A DNA stretch of 64,000 nt from Caprella mutica. Lineage: Eukaryota > Arthropoda > Malacostraca > Amphipoda > Caprellidae. Below, one piece after another: positions 59,386 through 64,000 of the stretch (position 1 is its first letter; every line of letters starts with the position of its first letter). The stretch covers positions 124,001 through 188,000 of the forward strand of contig CANNZV010001174.1 in assembly GCA_947561585.1 (NCBI GenBank), written 5' to 3'. A program made the translations under genes and the position numbers. The notes under the pieces are model-generated. The model ran no database searches, was not told the origin of the DNA, and saw only the letters and a list, made by a program, of their open reading frames with translations.

Positions 59386-59858
59386 ATATTCCTATGTTAT
59401 TCGTACGGGGATAAAAATGAGGTTCATTCAAATCTGTACAGCTGACGATTTGCTCAATCTTGGAGAATTTTAATTCGATATTTGAATACCTAATAATATC
59501 TAACTGCATTCATTGCTGAGAAGTTTATTGAAATCAGTTTGAGAAATAAAAAAGTTCTCTGTGATTGTTTCGAGAGGATGTGCAGCGGTTTGCTCCAAAG
59601 AGACGAGCCAAAGCACCACACAACCACTCGAAGTGACAGACACTGAGCCACTGACGTGAAAACAACCACATAAGTACTTAAATAACTCCATTTTTTTTAT
59701 TTCATAACTAATTTCATTAACCTTCACAGCAATGAGTTCGGTTAGATATTAGGTTTACAAATATCGAATTAAAATTCTTCAAGATTAAGTAAATCGTCAG
59801 CTATACAGATGTGAATGAACCTCTTTTTTATCTCCGTACGAATAACATAGGAATATTT
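59386..59858. repeat. Large inverted repeat, arms of about 170 bp
   Basis: aatattcctatgttattcg at the left is inverted at the right (cgaataacataggaatatt). The arms continue through gaggttcattca, agctgacgattt, gaattttaattcgatattt and cattgctg, with a loop of about 130 bases. Read inward, both arms encode a similar tail ending ICxADDLLNLxEF and a stop, preceded in the right arm (minus strand) by tgctcttttcag, an acceptor-like tract. It may be an inverted duplication of a terminal exon or a foldback element. Confidence 0.65.
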
Positions 59859-59914
59859 AACTGAAAAGAGCAATTGGAACTGTTTTGCCTTTGCTTTGGT
59901 GATCCATTGATGGT

Positions 59915-62742
59915 TCTGGACACACGCTTCACAATATTGGACACACGTTACACAGTTCTGGACACACGCTACACAATATTGGATATACACACTGTACACT
60001 ATATTGTACACACCTATACGCAAACACTACACAATATTGGTCACACATACACTACACTATATGGACATACACACAGTATACAATATTGGACACACGCTAC
60101 ACAATATTGGACACACGCTACACAATATTGGACACACGCTACACAGTATTGGACACACGCTACACAATATTGGACACACGCTACACAGTATTGGACACAC
60201 GCTACACAATATTGGACACACGCTACACAATATTGGACACTCGCTACACAATATTGGACACTCGCTACACAATATTGGACACTCGCTACACAATATTGGA
60301 CACTCGCTACACAATATTAGACACACGCTACACAGTATTGGACACACGCTACACAGTATTGGACACACACTACACAATATTGGACACACACTACACAATA
60401 TTGGACACACGCTACACAATATTGGACACACACTACACAATATTAGACACATGCTACACAATATTGGACACACACTACACAATATTGGACACACGCTACA
60501 CAGTATTGGACACACACTACACAATATTGGACACACGCTACACAGTATTGGACACATGCTACACAGTATTGGACACACACTACACAATATTAGACACATG
60601 CTACACTATATTGGACACATGCTACACAATATTGGACACACACTACACAATATTAGACACATGCTACACTATATTGGACACACACTATACAATATTGGAC
60701 ACATGCTACACTATATTGGACACATGCTACACTATATTGGAAACACTACACTATATTGGACACATGCTACACTATATTGGACACACACTACACAATATTA
60801 GACACATGCTACACAATATTAGACACATGCTACACTATATTGGACACACACTACACAATATTGGACACATGCTACACTATATTGGACACATGCTACACTA
60901 TATTGGACACATGCTACACTATATTGGACACACACTACACAATATTGGACACATGCTACACTATATTGGACACATGCTACACAATATTGGACACATGCTA
61001 CACTATATTGGACACATGCTACACAATATTAGACACATGCTACACAGTATTGGACACACACTACACAATATTAGACACATGCTACACTATATTGGACACA
61101 TGCTACACTATATTGGACACACACTACACTATATTGGACACATGCTACACTATATTGGACACACACTACACAATATTAGACACATGCTACACTATATTGG
61201 ACACATGCTACACTATATTGGACACACACTACACTATATTGGACACATGCTACACTATATTGGACACACACTACACAATATTAGACACATGCTACACTAT
61301 ATTGGACACATGCTACACTATATTGGACACACACTACACTATATTGGACACATGCTACACTATATTGGACACACACTACACTATATTGGACACATGCTAC
61401 ACTATATTGGACACACACTACACAATATTAGACACATGCTACACTATATTGGACACATGCTACACTATATTGGACACACACTACACAATATTAGACACAT
61501 GCTACACTATATTGGACACATGCTACACTATATTGGACACACACTACACTATATTGGACACATGCTACACTATATTGGACACACACTACACTATATTGGA
61601 CACATGCTACACTATATTGGACACATGCTACACTATATTGGACACACACTACACTATATTGGACACATGCTACACAGTATTGGACACACACTACACAATA
61701 TTAGACACATGCTACACTATATTGGACACATGCTACACTATATTGGACACACACTACACTATATTGGACACATGCTACACTATATTGGACACACACTACA
61801 CAATATTGGACACATGCTACACTATATTGGACACATGCTACACTATATTGGACACATGCTACACTATATTGGACACACACTACACAATATTAGACACATG
61901 CTACACAGTATTGGACACACACTACACAATATTGGACACATGCTACACTATATTGGACACATGCTACACTATATTGGACACACACTACACTATATTGGAC
62001 ACATGCTACACTATATTGGACACACACTACACAATATTAGACACATGCTACACTATATTGGACACATGCTACACTATATTGGACACATGCTACACTATAT
62101 TGGACACACACTACACAATATTAGACACATGCTACACAGTATTGGACACACACTACACAATATTGGACACATGCTACACTATATTGGACACATGCTACAC
62201 TATATTGGACACACACTACACTATATTGGACACATGCTACACTATATTGGACACACACTACACAATATTAGACACATGCTACACTATATTGGACACATGC
62301 TACACTATATTGGACACATGCTACACTATATTGAACACATGCTACACTATATTGGACACATGCTACACTATATTGGACACACACTACACAATATTGGACA
62401 CATGCTACACAATATTGGACACATGCTACACTATATTGGACACATGCTACACTATATTGGACACATGCTACACTATATTGGACACATGCTACACAGTATT
62501 GGACACACACTACACAATATTGGACTCATGCTACACTATATTGGACACATGCTACACTATATTGGACACATGCTACACAGTATTGGACACACACTACACA
62601 ATATTGGACACATGCTACACAGTATTGGACACACACTACACAATATTAGACACATGCTACACAGTATTGGACACACACTACACAATATTGGACACACGCT
62701 ACACAATATTGGACACACGCTACACTATATATGGACACAGCA
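59915..62742. repeat. 21-bp satellite array with higher-order structure, about 134 copies
   Basis: Units of ctacactatattggacac plus atg/aca/acg. The left third is mainly acgctacacaatattgg; from about 61.0 kb two to four variants (ctatattgg/caatattag and catg/cacac) alternate in recurrent blocks, many of five units (about 105 bp). ORFs of 920, 670 and 265 codons span it only because 21 is divisible by three. Confidence 0.98.
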
Positions 62743-62951
62743 ACTTTTATCACGGTTCAAATCAATAATTTTTTTTTTCGTGAACGTTCTATATTTTTTA
62801 ATGTTGTGCACAGGAGAGAAAGAGATGCTGAATAATATTGACAGATAAGTGTTTTATGGCGAGATAATAGAGCAGCAACGTATATCTTATAGAGAATTAG
62901 GGAACAACAAAGGAAACAGAATATCTGTGACTAACGTGAAGAACTGGCATG

Positions 62952-63155
62952 TACTGGAGTACGAGTACTATTGAGTACTCGGTACTGTAAAATACTCGTA
63001 CTCTATAGTACGAGTATTGTACTGTATTCGTACTATAGAGTATAGTACTACAGAGTACAGTACTATAGAGTATAGTACTACAGAGTACAAGTACTATAGA
63101 GTATAGTACTACAGAGTACAGTACTATAGAGTATAGTACTACAGAGTATCAAACA
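62952..63155. repeat. 30-bp palindromic tandem repeat (AGTACTATAGAGTATAGTACT)
   Basis: Units built from gtactatagagtatagtac and tacagagtaca, following a degenerate part rich in tactcgtactctatagtac. The unit is near-palindromic. Confidence 0.85.
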
Positions 63156-63179
63156 CTGTTAAACAGACAATGTTTAACA

Positions 63180-64000
63180 GTGTCTTTTCACTAGTACTAG
63201 TGTTTTCACTAGTAATGGTGTTTTCAATAGTACTGGTCTTTTCACTAGTACTGGTATTTTCACTAGTACTGGTCTTTTCACTAGTACTGGTCTTTTCACT
63301 AGTACTCTTTTCACTAGTACTGGTATTTTCACTAGTACTGGTATTTTCACTAGTACTGGTATTTTCACTAGTACTGGTATTTTCACTAGTACTGGTATTT
63401 TCACTAGTACTGGTATTTTCACTAGTACTGGTCTTTTCACTAGTACTCTTTTCACTAGTACTCTTTTCACTAGTACTGGTCTTTTCACTAGTACTGGTCT
63501 TTTCACTAGTACTCTTTTCACTAGTACTGGTCTTTTCACTAGTACTGTTCTTTTCACTAGTTCTGGTCTTTTCACTAGTACTAGTATTTTCACTAGTACT
63601 AGTGTTTTCACTAGTACTGGTCTTTTCACTAGTACTGGTCTTTTCACTAGTACTCTTTTCACTAGTACTGGTCTTTTCACTAGTACTGGTCTTTTCACTA
63701 GTACTCTTTTCACTAGTACTGGTCTTTTCACTAGTACTGTTCTTTTCACTAGTTCTGGTCTTTTCACTAGTACTAGTATTTTCACTAGTACTAGTGTTTT
63801 CACTAGTACTGGTCTTTTCACTAGTACTGGTCTTTTCACTAGTACTGGTCTTTTCACTAGTACTGGTCTTTTCACTAGTACTGGTCTTTTCACTAGTACT
63901 GGTGTTTTCACTAGTACTGGTCTTTTCACTAGTACTGGTGTTTTCACTAGTACTGGTCTTTTCACTAGTACTGGTGTTTTCACTAGTACTGGTCTTTTCA
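63180..64000. repeat. 18-bp satellite array running off the window edge
   Basis: Units of ttttcactagtactggtc with gtattt/gtgttt variants and shorter 15-base units (ttttcactagtactc). The block at about 63500-63610 recurs at about 63685-63795, showing duplication of multi-unit blocks. The 269-codon minus-strand ORF is a repeat translation. Confidence 0.97.

Noticed and set aside
60086..62848. A 920-codon plus-strand ORF (and 670- and 265-codon companions)
   Set aside because: They translate to a heptapeptide repeat in every frame because the satellite unit is 21 bp and lacks stops. There is no domain, splice structure or independent start.
63174..63983. 269-codon minus ORF reading VLVKRP repeats
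   Set aside because: By-product of an 18-bp satellite without flanking coding signals.

Overview
The window is AT-rich animal nuclear DNA, most likely from an arthropod and plausibly a hemipteran insect (inference; I could run no search). The evidence is GT-AG introns of about 85 to 2,100 bases, three conserved metazoan genes, and abundant small DNA transposons, Helitron-like ends and minisatellites. Nothing looks bacterial, and there is no CRISPR, operon or riboswitch.

Three complete protein-coding genes can be reconstructed exon by exon, all on the minus strand. (1) A 309-residue short-chain dehydrogenase/reductase of the SDR16C (retinol/17-beta-hydroxysteroid dehydrogenase-like) type lies at 49449-54354 in 8 coding exons. 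(2) ELP1, the Elongator scaffold, lies at 26890-31897 in 3 coding exons, one of them 3.8 kb, giving 1,354 residues. (3) NOA1, the mitochondrial circularly permuted GTPase, lies at 33015-38832 in 9 coding exons and gives 754 residues. All exon joins keep frame. NOA1 sits upstream of ELP1 in the same orientation, about 1.1 kb apart. Both are housekeeping genes tied to translation (mitochondrial ribosome; tRNA wobble uridine modification), but the adjacency need not be functional.

Layout: 1-26.9 kb is gene-poor, with MITEs, Helitron-like fragments (16.7-20.1 kb), an RT scrap and many minisatellites. 26.9-38.8 kb is ELP1 plus NOA1 with MITEs in their introns. 38.8-49.4 kb is repeat mosaic: an 861-bp element with TTAA flanks, a THAP-like relic between inverted repeats, and an element nested inside its own family. 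49.4-54.4 kb is the SDR gene, whose third intron carries a broken Tc1/mariner-type transposase itself split by a MITE. 54.4-64 kb is nearly all tandem repeats, running off the right edge.

The most unusual theme is birth of minisatellites. By my rough sum about 18 arrays (units roughly 14-61 bp) cover near 12 kb, 18% of the window. Several lie inside, or grow from, recognisable transposable-element copies, and two lie exactly on 5' splice sites of real exons (NOA1 exon 7, SDR exon 3), duplicating the donor. The long ORFs in the arrays (up to 920 codons) are by-products of unit lengths divisible by three.
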